This document shows, piece after piece, positions 31,438 to 40,128 of a stretch of DNA of 64,000 nucleotides. The notes under the pieces were generated by a model. The model had not been told where the DNA came from. It searched no databases and saw nothing but the letters and a program-made list of their open reading frames with translations. How positions within the stretch are numbered: position 1 is the stretch's first letter; the number at the start of each line of letters is the position of its first letter. The position numbers and the translations under genes were made by a program. The DNA is from Gammaproteobacteria bacterium (GTDB lineage: Bacteria; Pseudomonadota; Gammaproteobacteria; Pseudomonadales; Halieaceae), in NCBI GenBank assembly GCA_030428835.1, contig JAUIEP010000009.1, positions 1 through 64,000 on the forward strand. Reading direction: 5' to 3'.

Positions 31438-32331
31438 TCAGGAAAACTTGCGCCGGTGGATCTTGGCGGCATCGTTCGGCAGGTGGCCCATGTAGTGGAA
31501 CAGCTTGTGCGTGATCACGTCGTCGTGGCCGCGGATCTCAATGAACTGCTGCCGGTAGGTCTCGAGGCTGGCGTTGCGCTCCTCGGGGGTGACATTGGTG
31601 GTGGTGCCGCCATGTAACTGGTGGAAGCAACCCTCACCGATAAGCTGGGCCGCCGTACCGGTGGGCGCATCGACGGCGCGCTTGAAGATGTCCAGGTTAA
31701 TGAAACCGCCGCCGGGGTAGTCGAAGCGCTCGTCGGCACCGCCCAGTTCCTCCAGCAGTGAACGCTTGAGAAACAGGCAGTTGGATTCGAACATGCGGTT
31801 GAACCAGCCGATATTCTCCGGACCGGCCCGCAGCGGCGTACCCACCTCGAACAGGCGGTAACCCTCCTCCGGCCAGTTGATGCTGCGCAGCAGCTCGTCT
31901 TCCACCTGCTTGTTGTAGCCGTTGGCAATGGAGTCGTTCTGGCAGTCGGGACCCATCCAGAAGTAGCGCGTCGCCACCACCGGGTCGTCGTAGGCGTCGT
32001 AACAGGCGAACGCCATGCGAAACACGCCCGGGGTCAGCAGGTGCGCGCCATCGATCATGAGGCAGACGATCTCGCCTCGCGCCCGCTCCAGCGCAACATT
32101 GATCGCGCGGGCCGGTGACGGTGGCGCATCCTCCAGGTAGATGAACTCCACCGGCACGTCCACGTCGGCCCAGGTATCGGGATTCAGTGGCTCCGGGGAA
32201 CCGTTGTCGACCAGGATCACCTCGTAGTCGAGGTCCGCGGCGCCGTGCTGGTAACCACGCGACAGCCCCTGCAGGGTGCGCGGGATTTCCCGCGCCATGT
32301 CGTAGGCAATGAGAATAACGGACAGCTTCAC
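31438..32331 (-). CDS. GT-A-type glycosyltransferase, paralogue A1
   Basis: MKLSVILIAYDMAREIPRTLQ ... VDNGSPEP ... CLMIDGAHLLTPG ... FHQLHGGTTTN. Confidence 0.75.
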   Translation of the reverse strand: MKLSVILIAYDMAREIPRTLQGLSRGYQHGAADLDYEVILVDNGSPEPLNPDTWADVDVPVEFIYLEDAPPSPARAINVALERARGEIVCLMIDGAHLLTPGVFRMAFACYDAYDDPVVATRYFWMGPDCQNDSIANGYNKQVEDELLRSINWPEEGYRLFEVGTPLRAGPENIGWFNRMFESNCLFLKRSLLEELGGADERFDYPGGGFINLDIFKRAVDAPTGTAAQLIGEGCFHQLHGGTTTNVTPEERNASLETYRQQFIEIRGHDDVITHKLFHYMGHLPNDAAKIHRRKFS

Positions 32332-32340
32332 GAGCGCCCC

Positions 32341-33264
32341 TCAATCCAGGGGGCGGCCGGCCATACGGGCGCGGCGCTTTTCGACGGCGGAGATATTGGA
32401 CGTAATAGTCGGCATATGGCCCATGTACATGAAATCGGCGTTCGCCATGACCTTGTCGTGCCCGTGAATAGCCTTGTACTGCGCCCGGAACTCCGCCAGC
32501 TTCGCCTCCCGGACCTCCCCGCTGGAATTCGTGGTCGTACCGCCGTGCAACTGGTGGAAACTGCCCTCGCCGATGACCTGTACGGGCGTGACCCCCGGGG
32601 CCTCCATCGCCTTCTTGAAGATATCGAGATTGAGGAACCCACCGCCCGGCAAATCGAACGCCTCGTCGGCACCGCCCAGGGACTCAAAGAGCGCGCGGCG
32701 CAGGAACAGGCAGTTCGACTCGAACATCTTGTTGAACCAGTGCAGGCGCTTGGCGCCCGAACGCAGCGGTGTGCCGATTTCATAGAGCCTGTAACCGTCG
32801 GTCGGCCACGCAATGCGCTCGAGCAACTCGTCCTCGACCTGCTTGTTGTAGCCGTTGTCGACGCTCACGGTCTGTTCTTCCATGCCCAGGTAGAAATACC
32901 GGATGGCGATGACCGGCTCGGCAAAGGCGGCATAGTTTGACAGCGCCATCTTGAACACCCCGGGAGTCAGCAGGTGCGCGCCGTCGATCATAAGGCAGAG
33001 CACTTCACCGCGCGCCTCGCGCAGTGCCCGGTTGATGGCCTGGGCCGGCGATGGGTGGGCGTCGTCGATGCGGATCAGGCGGACCGGTGTATCGACATGG
33101 GCCCAGGTGGCGGGGTCGAGGGGTTCGGGCGACCCGTTATCGACCAGCAGCACCTCGTACTCGAGTTGCGCCATATCGGTCTGGTAAGTGCGCGCAAGGC
33201 TCTGCAGGGTACGGGGAATCTCCCGCGCCATATCGTAAGAAATAAGGATAATGGAAAGTTTCAT
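32341..33264 (-). CDS. GT-A-type glycosyltransferase, paralogue A2
   Basis: Highly similar to the 31438-32331 product (MKLSIILISYDMAREIPRTLQ ... CLMIDGAHLLTPG ... FHQLHGGTTTN). Confidence 0.75.
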   Translation of the reverse strand: MKLSIILISYDMAREIPRTLQSLARTYQTDMAQLEYEVLLVDNGSPEPLDPATWAHVDTPVRLIRIDDAHPSPAQAINRALREARGEVLCLMIDGAHLLTPGVFKMALSNYAAFAEPVIAIRYFYLGMEEQTVSVDNGYNKQVEDELLERIAWPTDGYRLYEIGTPLRSGAKRLHWFNKMFESNCLFLRRALFESLGGADEAFDLPGGGFLNLDIFKKAMEAPGVTPVQVIGEGSFHQLHGGTTTNSSGEVREAKLAEFRAQYKAIHGHDKVMANADFMYMGHMPTITSNISAVEKRRARMAGRPLD

Positions 33265-33375
33265 TACAACGAGGAGTAGTGCGCCCGGGTTGCAGCCGCG
33301 CCGGCCGTTATTTATATAGTGGCCAATAGTAGAGAAAAACCCTCTGCCTTAGTAGCCGCGTTGCGCGACCAACGC

Positions 33376-33402
33376 GCGGAAGTGTGACCGGTTACACGCC
33401 CC
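33376..33402. repeat. 27-bp direct repeat, copy 1
   Basis: gcggaagtgtgaccggttacacgcccc; contains near-palindrome GTGTGACCGGTTACAC. Confidence 0.7.
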
Positions 33403-33410
33403 TGAATGCC

Positions 33411-33437
33411 GCAGAAGTGTGACCCCGCACACGCCCC
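33411..33437. repeat. 27-bp direct repeat, copy 2
   Basis: gcagaagtgtgaccccgcacacgcccc; 22/27 identical to copy 1, offset 35 bp. Confidence 0.7.
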
Positions 33438-33444
33438 GACCCCC

Positions 33445-33458
33445 TTGATCTCCATCAA
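33445..33458. promoter_or_regulatory. FNR/Anr-type box
   Basis: TTGAT-CTCC-ATCAA, exact match to TTGAT-N4-ATCAA; TATGAT (33482-33487) downstream gives a predicted TSS about 42 bp from the box centre. Confidence 0.7.
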
Positions 33459-33608
33459 TGTCCGGACTTTGTGTCAGACTATATGATCAGGCAACTTGAG
33501 TGGCAACACGCCAGTCGGGAACCCGCGACAGCAGGCCTTTCGGGTTCGACGCCCACGGGCAAATAACATAGACTTTTGAAGGTTTTACGCCCTTTTTCCG
33601 GAGCTGCC

Positions 33609-34586
33609 ATGACAGCCTTTCAATTGAGCAGGGAGAGCATCGAGGCGCGCGACCCCGCGGCGGACGCCCAGACCCTCGCGCAACGTATCGAGGCCTTCCG
33701 CGACATCGAGCCGCGCGACGCGCCCGACCTGATCATCGGCGCCGACAAGACGCCGGCCGCGCCCGGGGATGTCTGTATACCCGTCATCGACGCCGCGGAA
33801 CTCACCGCCACGACACTCAGGAATGCGGTGGTCGATCACGGCGCGTTGCACGTCAAGGGCCTGTTCGACCCCGCTACCCTGACACCGCTCATTCCGGCCA
33901 TCGACAATGTCCTGGACGCCGTGGCCAGCCCGCGCGAGGAGCGCGCAAAGTTTGCCGCCCACTACTTCAATCCGCCGTCCAACCTCGTGTCCATCATGCC
34001 CGAGAAGGCCATGGAACTCGGCAGCCTGAGGCTGTTCGGCACGGCTTCAGGCTCCGCCATGTGTGTCGAGGCACCCAGCATCGCCGAATCCCTCCTCGAA
34101 CTGTACGAGAGCTACGGGCTCAAGGAACTTGTCACCGACTACCTGGGTGAGGCGCCCTGCCTGTCGGTCAAGAAATGGGTGCTGCGCCGCTCGGTGCTGC
34201 CGGTAGAGGAAAACGGCTGGCACCAGGACGGCGCATTCATGGGCACCGACATCAATACGATCAACCTGTGGATCCCGCTGACCACCTGCGGCGGAGACAC
34301 CGGCGCGCCGGGGATGGATCTCGTGCCCGTGCGGCTGAACAAGATCGTCTCGGCACAGGGCGCGACATTCGACTGGTCGGTCAGCGACGATGAGGTGCAT
34401 GCAAGTTTCGCGGGCAGTGAGCCGGTCGCCCCCGTGTTCGAACTCGGCGATGCCTTTTTCTTCGACCACTTCTACCTGCATCGCACACAATACCGCGAAC
34501 AGTTCACGGACCTGCGCTACGCCGTGGAGACCTGGTTTTTCGGCGCTTCCGCATTTTCCAAGTCACAGGTACCCATCGCCTGGTAG
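33609..34586 (+). CDS. Phytanoyl-CoA dioxygenase (PhyH)-like Fe(II)/2OG oxygenase 1
   Basis: GWHQDGAFMGTDINTINLWIPL (HxD) and FFDHFYLHRTQYR (distal His). ATG at 33609 preferred over the ORF-track start. Confidence 0.82.
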   Translation: MTAFQLSRESIEARDPAADAQTLAQRIEAFRDIEPRDAPDLIIGADKTPAAPGDVCIPVIDAAELTATTLRNAVVDHGALHVKGLFDPATLTPLIPAIDNVLDAVASPREERAKFAAHYFNPPSNLVSIMPEKAMELGSLRLFGTASGSAMCVEAPSIAESLLELYESYGLKELVTDYLGEAPCLSVKKWVLRRSVLPVEENGWHQDGAFMGTDINTINLWIPLTTCGGDTGAPGMDLVPVRLNKIVSAQGATFDWSVSDDEVHASFAGSEPVAPVFELGDAFFFDHFYLHRTQYREQFTDLRYAVETWFFGASAFSKSQVPIAW

Positions 34587-34606
34587 TTGACCGGGCCAGA
34601 AACGAC

Positions 34607-35581
34607 ATGACAGCTTTCGAACTCACCACCGAACACATCGAGCAACGCAATACCGCCACGGACTGCGCGCGCATGGGCACGCGTATCGAGGAGTACCGCA
34701 CGCGTGAAGCGCGCGACAACCCGGAGCTATTGATCCGGGCGGAAGCATCACTTGCGGCGCCGGCGGGAGAAATACCCGAGATCGCTGCGCAGGAACTCGA
34801 TGCCGGAATCCTGGGCGAAGCGATCAAGCGCCACGGCGCATTGATTGTGCGGGGGATGTTCCCGGCTGCCAGCATGGCGACCCTGCGCCAGGCGGCAGAC
34901 AAGGTAATCGATGCCTGCGCGGACCCCGAAGCCGACAAAACTGCGGCTCGCGGCCACTACTTCAATCCACCGAACAACCTGCGCTCCATCATGCCCAACA
35001 AGGATCGCGAACTGGGCAACACACGCAATTTTCATCGCACCTCCGGCTCGGCCATGTGTGTCGAGGCCCCCTCGGTAGCCGAGTCGTTGCTGGAACTGTA
35101 CGAGCAGCACGGCCTGAAGGAGCTGGTGACACAGTACCTGGGTGAGGCGCCGTGCCTCTCGGTCAAGAAATGGGTGCTGCGCCGCTCCCTGTTGCCGGTC
35201 GCCGAAGCGGGCTGGCACCAGGACGGCGCGTTTATGGGTACAGACATCAACACCATCAACATGTGGATTCCGCTGAACGAGTGCGGCGGCACGACCGGCG
35301 CGCCGGGTATGGACGTTGTGCCGCAGCGACTCTACGGCATCGCCTCCGCGGAGGGCGCGCAATTTGAGTGGTCGGTGAGTGACTCTCACGTGCAGGGCGA
35401 CTTCGCGGGCAATGAACCGACCGCGCCCGTATTCCAGGCCGGCGATGCGTTCTTTTTCGATCACCTGTTCCTGCACAGGACACAGTACCGTACCGATTTC
35501 ACCAGGACCCGCTACGCGATCGAAACCTGGTTCTTCGGCGCAACGGCCTTCCCGAAAAACCAGATCCCGCTGGCCTGGTAA
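34607..35581 (+). CDS. PhyH-like Fe(II)/2OG oxygenase 2 (tandem paralogue)
   Basis: GWHQDGAFMGTDINTINMWIPL, FFDHLFLHRTQYR; collinear similarity to the upstream gene. Confidence 0.82.
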   Translation: MTAFELTTEHIEQRNTATDCARMGTRIEEYRTREARDNPELLIRAEASLAAPAGEIPEIAAQELDAGILGEAIKRHGALIVRGMFPAASMATLRQAADKVIDACADPEADKTAARGHYFNPPNNLRSIMPNKDRELGNTRNFHRTSGSAMCVEAPSVAESLLELYEQHGLKELVTQYLGEAPCLSVKKWVLRRSLLPVAEAGWHQDGAFMGTDINTINMWIPLNECGGTTGAPGMDVVPQRLYGIASAEGAQFEWSVSDSHVQGDFAGNEPTAPVFQAGDAFFFDHLFLHRTQYRTDFTRTRYAIETWFFGATAFPKNQIPLAW

Positions 35582-35640
35582 AGGCCGCCTCCCACAACTC
35601 CGGTTGCGATAACAGCGCTGCCGGCCGGCAGCGCCTGGGT

Positions 35641-36822
35641 TCAGCCAGCCTCGGGCGTGGCCTGGCCTTCCTTGCGCCGCGAGAAGGCGACGTTGAAGGC
35701 GAGTTCCTGCTCGTAGGCCTCGTCGATATGCTCGTCGGGCAGCGCGTGCAGGTTTTCGTCCCACGGCACTTCCACGAAATGCTTGTCGCGCCAGTAGTAC
35801 TTGTAGCGGTCCGACTTCCAGTCGGCGTAAATCTCTTCCCAGGAGAGCCGCTGGAAATGGGGCTTGAGGCAGCCCTCGGTCAATGCCTCGCCCTCCAACT
35901 GGTAGCGAAAGTCGACGGACAGGCGCATGCGCTCCTTATTGTGGTTCTCCATCGCCTTGTGCACGGTGAGCGCGGGAAACAGGATGAGGTCACCCAGGCG
36001 GAAGTCCGCTCCCACCCAGCGACAGCGACGTATCTCGTCGGGCAGCACGGCGGCCCTGTTACCTGCGCCGAGATGGAACTTGAGCGGCAGGACACCAAAC
36101 TTGTTGGAACCCTCCAGGACGGCCAGCGACCCGTCCTCTATCCTGCAGTCCGCCAGCGGCATCCAGGCGGCGGTCAGGTTGGGGGTGCCCTGGTTGTTCG
36201 GGAAGTCCTGGTGTGGCGGTGTCGACAATTCCGGTGCGCCCGGGAAGACCAGCCGCGTGATGCTCAGGGGGTGGGGAAACACCGTTTCGCCCAGGGCCTG
36301 GCGCATGACATCCATCAAGTGAGGCTCGTGCGCCATGCTGTGCAGGCTCTCGAGCTTCATCACCCTGTCATGGACCTGGAAAAACTTCGGCTGGCCTTCG
36401 CGGCGTGGCCGGCTGATGGCCCGCGCGTCCATACGCCGTTCCCCGTCCTCGATCCAGCCGTGTTCGGCCAGGATACGGGTGATGTCGTCGCGCACCTCGA
36501 GCAGGCGGTCACGGGGTAAGACGTCGCGGAAGAACAGGTAGCCGTCGTCCGCCAGGCGGGCCTTGACGGCATCCGGGTCGCCGAGCAACTCGTTGGCCTC
36601 GTACATGGGCTCGGGGTCGATGACCTCGTTGATGACCTTGAAGCCCTCAACGCGCATCTCGACCAGGCGCTGCATCAGGGCGTCGCTGCCACTGGCGCGG
36701 GCAGCCTTCTGGAACCTGGCGATACCTGCCTCGTATTCGCCGGCATCGATCATAGCCTGCACCTCGGCTATGAGGTCGGCGTACTCGCTCAGGTCGTCGG
36801 CGGTGTCTGCGTGTTCACTCAT
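35641..36822 (-). CDS. PhyH-like oxygenase 3 with N-terminal helical extension
   Basis: TPPHQDFPNNQGTPNLTAAWMPL, LFPALTVHKAMENHNKERMRLSVDFRYQ; TPR-like N-terminus. Confidence 0.8.
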   Translation of the reverse strand: MSEHADTADDLSEYADLIAEVQAMIDAGEYEAGIARFQKAARASGSDALMQRLVEMRVEGFKVINEVIDPEPMYEANELLGDPDAVKARLADDGYLFFRDVLPRDRLLEVRDDITRILAEHGWIEDGERRMDARAISRPRREGQPKFFQVHDRVMKLESLHSMAHEPHLMDVMRQALGETVFPHPLSITRLVFPGAPELSTPPHQDFPNNQGTPNLTAAWMPLADCRIEDGSLAVLEGSNKFGVLPLKFHLGAGNRAAVLPDEIRRCRWVGADFRLGDLILFPALTVHKAMENHNKERMRLSVDFRYQLEGEALTEGCLKPHFQRLSWEEIYADWKSDRYKYYWRDKHFVEVPWDENLHALPDEHIDEAYEQELAFNVAFSRRKEGQATPEAG

Positions 36823-36889
36823 CGGCTCACCCCGGAGAACGGCTGTGCCCGCTCGCTTGTAAACATGGTCATAGCACGTTACCCGACAG

Positions 36890-37969
36890 TCAGAAGACCA
36901 CCGGCTGTTGCTTCATGGGCGCTGTTGAACCCGCGAAGAACCAGGACTCCAGTGCGTAGCGATTCTGCGTGTGGTTCTGGCCGAAACCCGTGCGATGCAG
37001 GTTGTAATGGTCGAAGAAGATGCCGTCGCCGGCATTGAAGCGGGGGCACTGCACCGGGTTGCGCTCGGCCAGTTCCGCAACCAGTTCGGGGCCGACCGTC
37101 CAGTTGAAGGGTGCCCCGCGCGTACCCACCTCCAGTATCTTGCGCTCGGTGCCACTGAGCATCTCCATACCGGGAGCCTGCGCATCGCCACCGCAGTCCG
37201 TCAGGGCAACCCACAGGTTGGCCGTGCGGATGGCATCGGCGTCACCCAGGAACTGGCCGTCCTGGTGCCAGCCGGCGGAGGCGCCGTTGTTGGGGGCGGC
37301 GCAGCGCACAACCCACTTGCGTACGGACAACACGGGCTGCTCCTCGAAGTACTCGGTGAGCAGTTGCGGCAGGCCTATCTCCCTGAAGAACTTGATGGCC
37401 TGGAATGCACAGGGCGGTGAGTCGACGGTCCAGGCGGAGCCGATGTTGGTGTAGCGGGTGCCGCCGCGGAACTGGGCGGGGCCGCCATTGACGCTGTCGC
37501 AGCGAAAGTACCAGGGATTACCCTCGGCGCCGGGCTCTTCCTCGGCCAGCGCGCGCCTGGCCTCGAGCGTGCGGTCTATGCTTTCGCGGATGACCTCGAC
37601 CCACTCGGGGCGCATGATGTTGCGCACGATCAGACCGCCCTTGCCGAGAATTCCCGCCTTGAGGTCATCGACGGTAAGGTCACTGAACTCCACCTCCGGG
37701 AAGCCCTCGACCTGCGCGAAGCGATTGTCGTGCGCGGGCGGCCAGTGGTCGTGGGGCTCGGGCCAGTTGAGCTGGGAGTAGGCGTCGATACGCAGGTTGA
37801 CGAGGCGCCGGGCGAGTTCCACATCGTTGTGGCTACCCGAGGATTCAAGCAGGTCTATCGCGGCGCGATACTGGCCGTCGCTGACCAGGCCCTCGGCCTG
37901 TGAAAGGAGTTCACTTGCGGCGCTCATGCCGTCATCTTGCCGACTGGCCCCAACACTGTCAATTGACAT
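36890..37969 (-). CDS. PhyH-like oxygenase 4 with N-terminal helical extension
   Basis: GWHQDGQFLGDADAIRTANLWVAL, FFDHYNLHRTGFGQNHTQNRYALESWFF; start MSIDSVGAS at 37969. Confidence 0.8.
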   Translation of the reverse strand: MSIDSVGASRQDDGMSAASELLSQAEGLVSDGQYRAAIDLLESSGSHNDVELARRLVNLRIDAYSQLNWPEPHDHWPPAHDNRFAQVEGFPEVEFSDLTVDDLKAGILGKGGLIVRNIMRPEWVEVIRESIDRTLEARRALAEEEPGAEGNPWYFRCDSVNGGPAQFRGGTRYTNIGSAWTVDSPPCAFQAIKFFREIGLPQLLTEYFEEQPVLSVRKWVVRCAAPNNGASAGWHQDGQFLGDADAIRTANLWVALTDCGGDAQAPGMEMLSGTERKILEVGTRGAPFNWTVGPELVAELAERNPVQCPRFNAGDGIFFDHYNLHRTGFGQNHTQNRYALESWFFAGSTAPMKQQPVVF

Positions 37970-38215
37970 AATTTCCTTACCTCGCAGGGAGTTACGGCGC
38001 TTTCGGAGTCCGTATCCAGCACCCTTTCCCCTGTTCCTGCCAACGCGCCAAGCCAGTCTAGCCCGGCCCTCGGACGGCGTATCTTGATCTGGGGCAAAGT
38101 TTCGCCAAAGCGGGTCCCGCGGCACAACGGGGGCGTTCCAAACCGCGACCCTGTTCTCACAATTGGTCCGGCAGGCGGCCGCCCTGCGCGACTGGCGCCC
38201 TGCCGCATAACGCGA

Positions 38216-38249
38216 AACACCGCCGGGGCTGCGCGCCCCGCGCGGTGTT
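38216..38249 (-). terminator. Stem-loop downstream of the methyltransferase gene
   Basis: AACACCGC ... GCGGTGTT arms with additional inner CGGGGC/GCCCCG pairing; short T run on the minus strand. Confidence 0.5.
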
Positions 38250-38292
38250 CACGACTGCCGGCAAGCGGGACCGAGGTCCGGCCTCGCGAGAT

Positions 38293-39084
38293 TCAGGCGC
38301 TCTGCTCGGCCTTCTGCTTGCCCTGGCCGCCCTTCTTCAGGCCCTTGCGGCTCTCGCGCCAGAAAGTGGCCTGGCGACGCGCCTCCAGGAAATGGCCGGC
38401 GTGCACGTAGAACTGGCGCAGGCGCTTTTCGGTCTCCTCGTCACCGGTGAACAGGAGCTTCAGTAACTGCTCGTCACTTGGCTCGCCACCCGGCTTCCTG
38501 AGCACGCCCAGGCCGAAGCCGTGGTTGAACTTGAAGATATCCTCGTGCTGGCCCTCGAGTTCCTCGAAGAATTTCCAGGCGCCGAAGTCCTTGATCTTGG
38601 CCATGACGTCGTGGAACAGCACGATGCCTCCGGGTTTCACCTTTGGATACCAGTTGGTGAAATCTTCCTGCACCGCCTCGTAGGTATGCAGCCCGTCGAT
38701 GTGCAGCAGGTCCACCGAGTCGTCCTCGAAGTGTTGCAGCGCCTCGTTGAAGAACATACGCAGCAGGTAGGTGATCCCGCGGTAGTTCTCGCGTGCGTGG
38801 TCGGCAACATCGTTGTAAATGGAATCGTCGTACGCGTCAGTGTGCTCATCGCCCTCCCAGCAGTCCACGCCGTAGGCGACGCCGTCGATGTCATGTTCCA
38901 CCATGGACTGGCAGAAGGTGAAAAAGGAAAGACCGTTATAGACACCGAGCTCGACAATCAACTTGGGGCGAATGGCTGCGACGAGGTCATAGGCGAACGG
39001 CAGGTGGTCTACCCACGTGCTGAACACCATCCTGTTCGGCTCGAATCGCTGTAGCGATGGAGGAAAATAGATATCGTTACTCAT
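38293..39084 (-). CDS. Class I SAM methyltransferase (Methyltransf_24-like)
   Basis: LIVELGVYNGLSFFTFCQS ... VDLLHIDGLHTYEAVQEDF. Confidence 0.75.
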   Translation of the reverse strand: MSNDIYFPPSLQRFEPNRMVFSTWVDHLPFAYDLVAAIRPKLIVELGVYNGLSFFTFCQSMVEHDIDGVAYGVDCWEGDEHTDAYDDSIYNDVADHARENYRGITYLLRMFFNEALQHFEDDSVDLLHIDGLHTYEAVQEDFTNWYPKVKPGGIVLFHDVMAKIKDFGAWKFFEELEGQHEDIFKFNHGFGLGVLRKPGGEPSDEQLLKLLFTGDEETEKRLRQFYVHAGHFLEARRQATFWRESRKGLKKGGQGKQKAEQSA

Positions 39085-39114
39085 GAGTTATTCTTCCTTT
39101 GTCTGACTGAAATT

Positions 39115-40119
39115 CTATGCCGAAATGCGATGCGGTTCCGGGACCTCCCCGAGGCGCTCCATCTTCTTTGCCGATGACACGCTGACAAACTTCAGCGCGT
39201 GGTCCGAAAGCTCACCCAGGTAGATGGGATGCGTCGCCGGGCTTTCGTACTTGCGGCCGCGAATCTCTTCGTACTGCGCCATGATCGCGTCGATAAACTT
39301 CTGGCGTGTCTCGGCGTCCTCGCCGCCTGTGGTGACGCCGCCATGAAACTGGTGAAAGGTACCCTCGCCGTGCAGGAACACGTGGACGGCACCCGGGTAT
39401 TCGCAGGCGCGCTTGAACAGGTCGAGGTTCACCACTCCGCCGCCGCGCATATCGAACCGCGGGTCGTACCCACCGAGGTCATCCCAGATGCGGCGCGGCA
39501 TGCTGATACAGTTACTCTCGCTGTGGGGCAGGTAGAAGCCCGCCGCACAGGAGCCGCTGAAACAGGCGATATCGAACAGGCGGTATCCGTTTTCAGGCCA
39601 GCCTATCGACTCCATGAGACGCTTCTCGGTCTCCTCGTCATAGCCTGAGCCCACCGCCTTCTGTTGCAGTTCATACCCCAGGTGATAGCCCGGCACTGTA
39701 ACGACGGCCAGATCCGACAGGCGGTGGCCGAGAATCGTGTTCCTGATAATTCCCGGGGTCAGCACACGGGCGCCGTCGATCATCACGCAGACGTTTTCAC
39801 CGCGGGACTGCTGGATACCGAAGTTGATGGCGTGAATCGGCGTCGGCCGGGCTTCCTTGCGCAGGTGGTAGGAGAAATTGTCCGGCAGGCTGCTGATGAA
39901 CTCGGGACGCATGTGATTGCCAGATTCGTTTTCGACGATCACCACCTCGTACTCCGAGGCCAAGGCGCCGACCTGGTAGTCAGTCAACAGGGAGCGAGCC
40001 GTGTTTTCCGCCTGTCGCGGCATGTCGTAGACAATAAGGACGAAGCTGACGATCGGGGCGTCGGTTGTGCGCGGACCGCGTAACATCGTTCGCATACCTT
40101 GTTGGACCCGCTTCAGCAT
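39115..40119 (-). CDS. GT-A-type glycosyltransferase, paralogue A3
   Basis: VSFVLIVYDMPRQAENTARSLL ... CVMIDGARVLTPG ... FHQFHGGVTTGG; same signature as A1/A2. Confidence 0.72.
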   Translation of the reverse strand: MLKRVQQGMRTMLRGPRTTDAPIVSFVLIVYDMPRQAENTARSLLTDYQVGALASEYEVVIVENESGNHMRPEFISSLPDNFSYHLRKEARPTPIHAINFGIQQSRGENVCVMIDGARVLTPGIIRNTILGHRLSDLAVVTVPGYHLGYELQQKAVGSGYDEETEKRLMESIGWPENGYRLFDIACFSGSCAAGFYLPHSESNCISMPRRIWDDLGGYDPRFDMRGGGVVNLDLFKRACEYPGAVHVFLHGEGTFHQFHGGVTTGGEDAETRQKFIDAIMAQYEEIRGRKYESPATHPIYLGELSDHALKFVSVSSAKKMERLGEVPEPHRISA

Positions 40120-40128
40120 GGCGTCGGA

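Noticed and set aside
33376-33437. Two 27-bp repeats considered as a CRISPR array
   Set aside because: Only two imperfect copies with an 8-bp gap, no spacers and no cas genes; fits a promoter operator better.
33609-37969. PhyH proteins considered as Fe(II)/2OG halogenases
   Set aside because: All four keep the HxD aspartate, which SyrB2-type halogenases replace with Ala/Gly.
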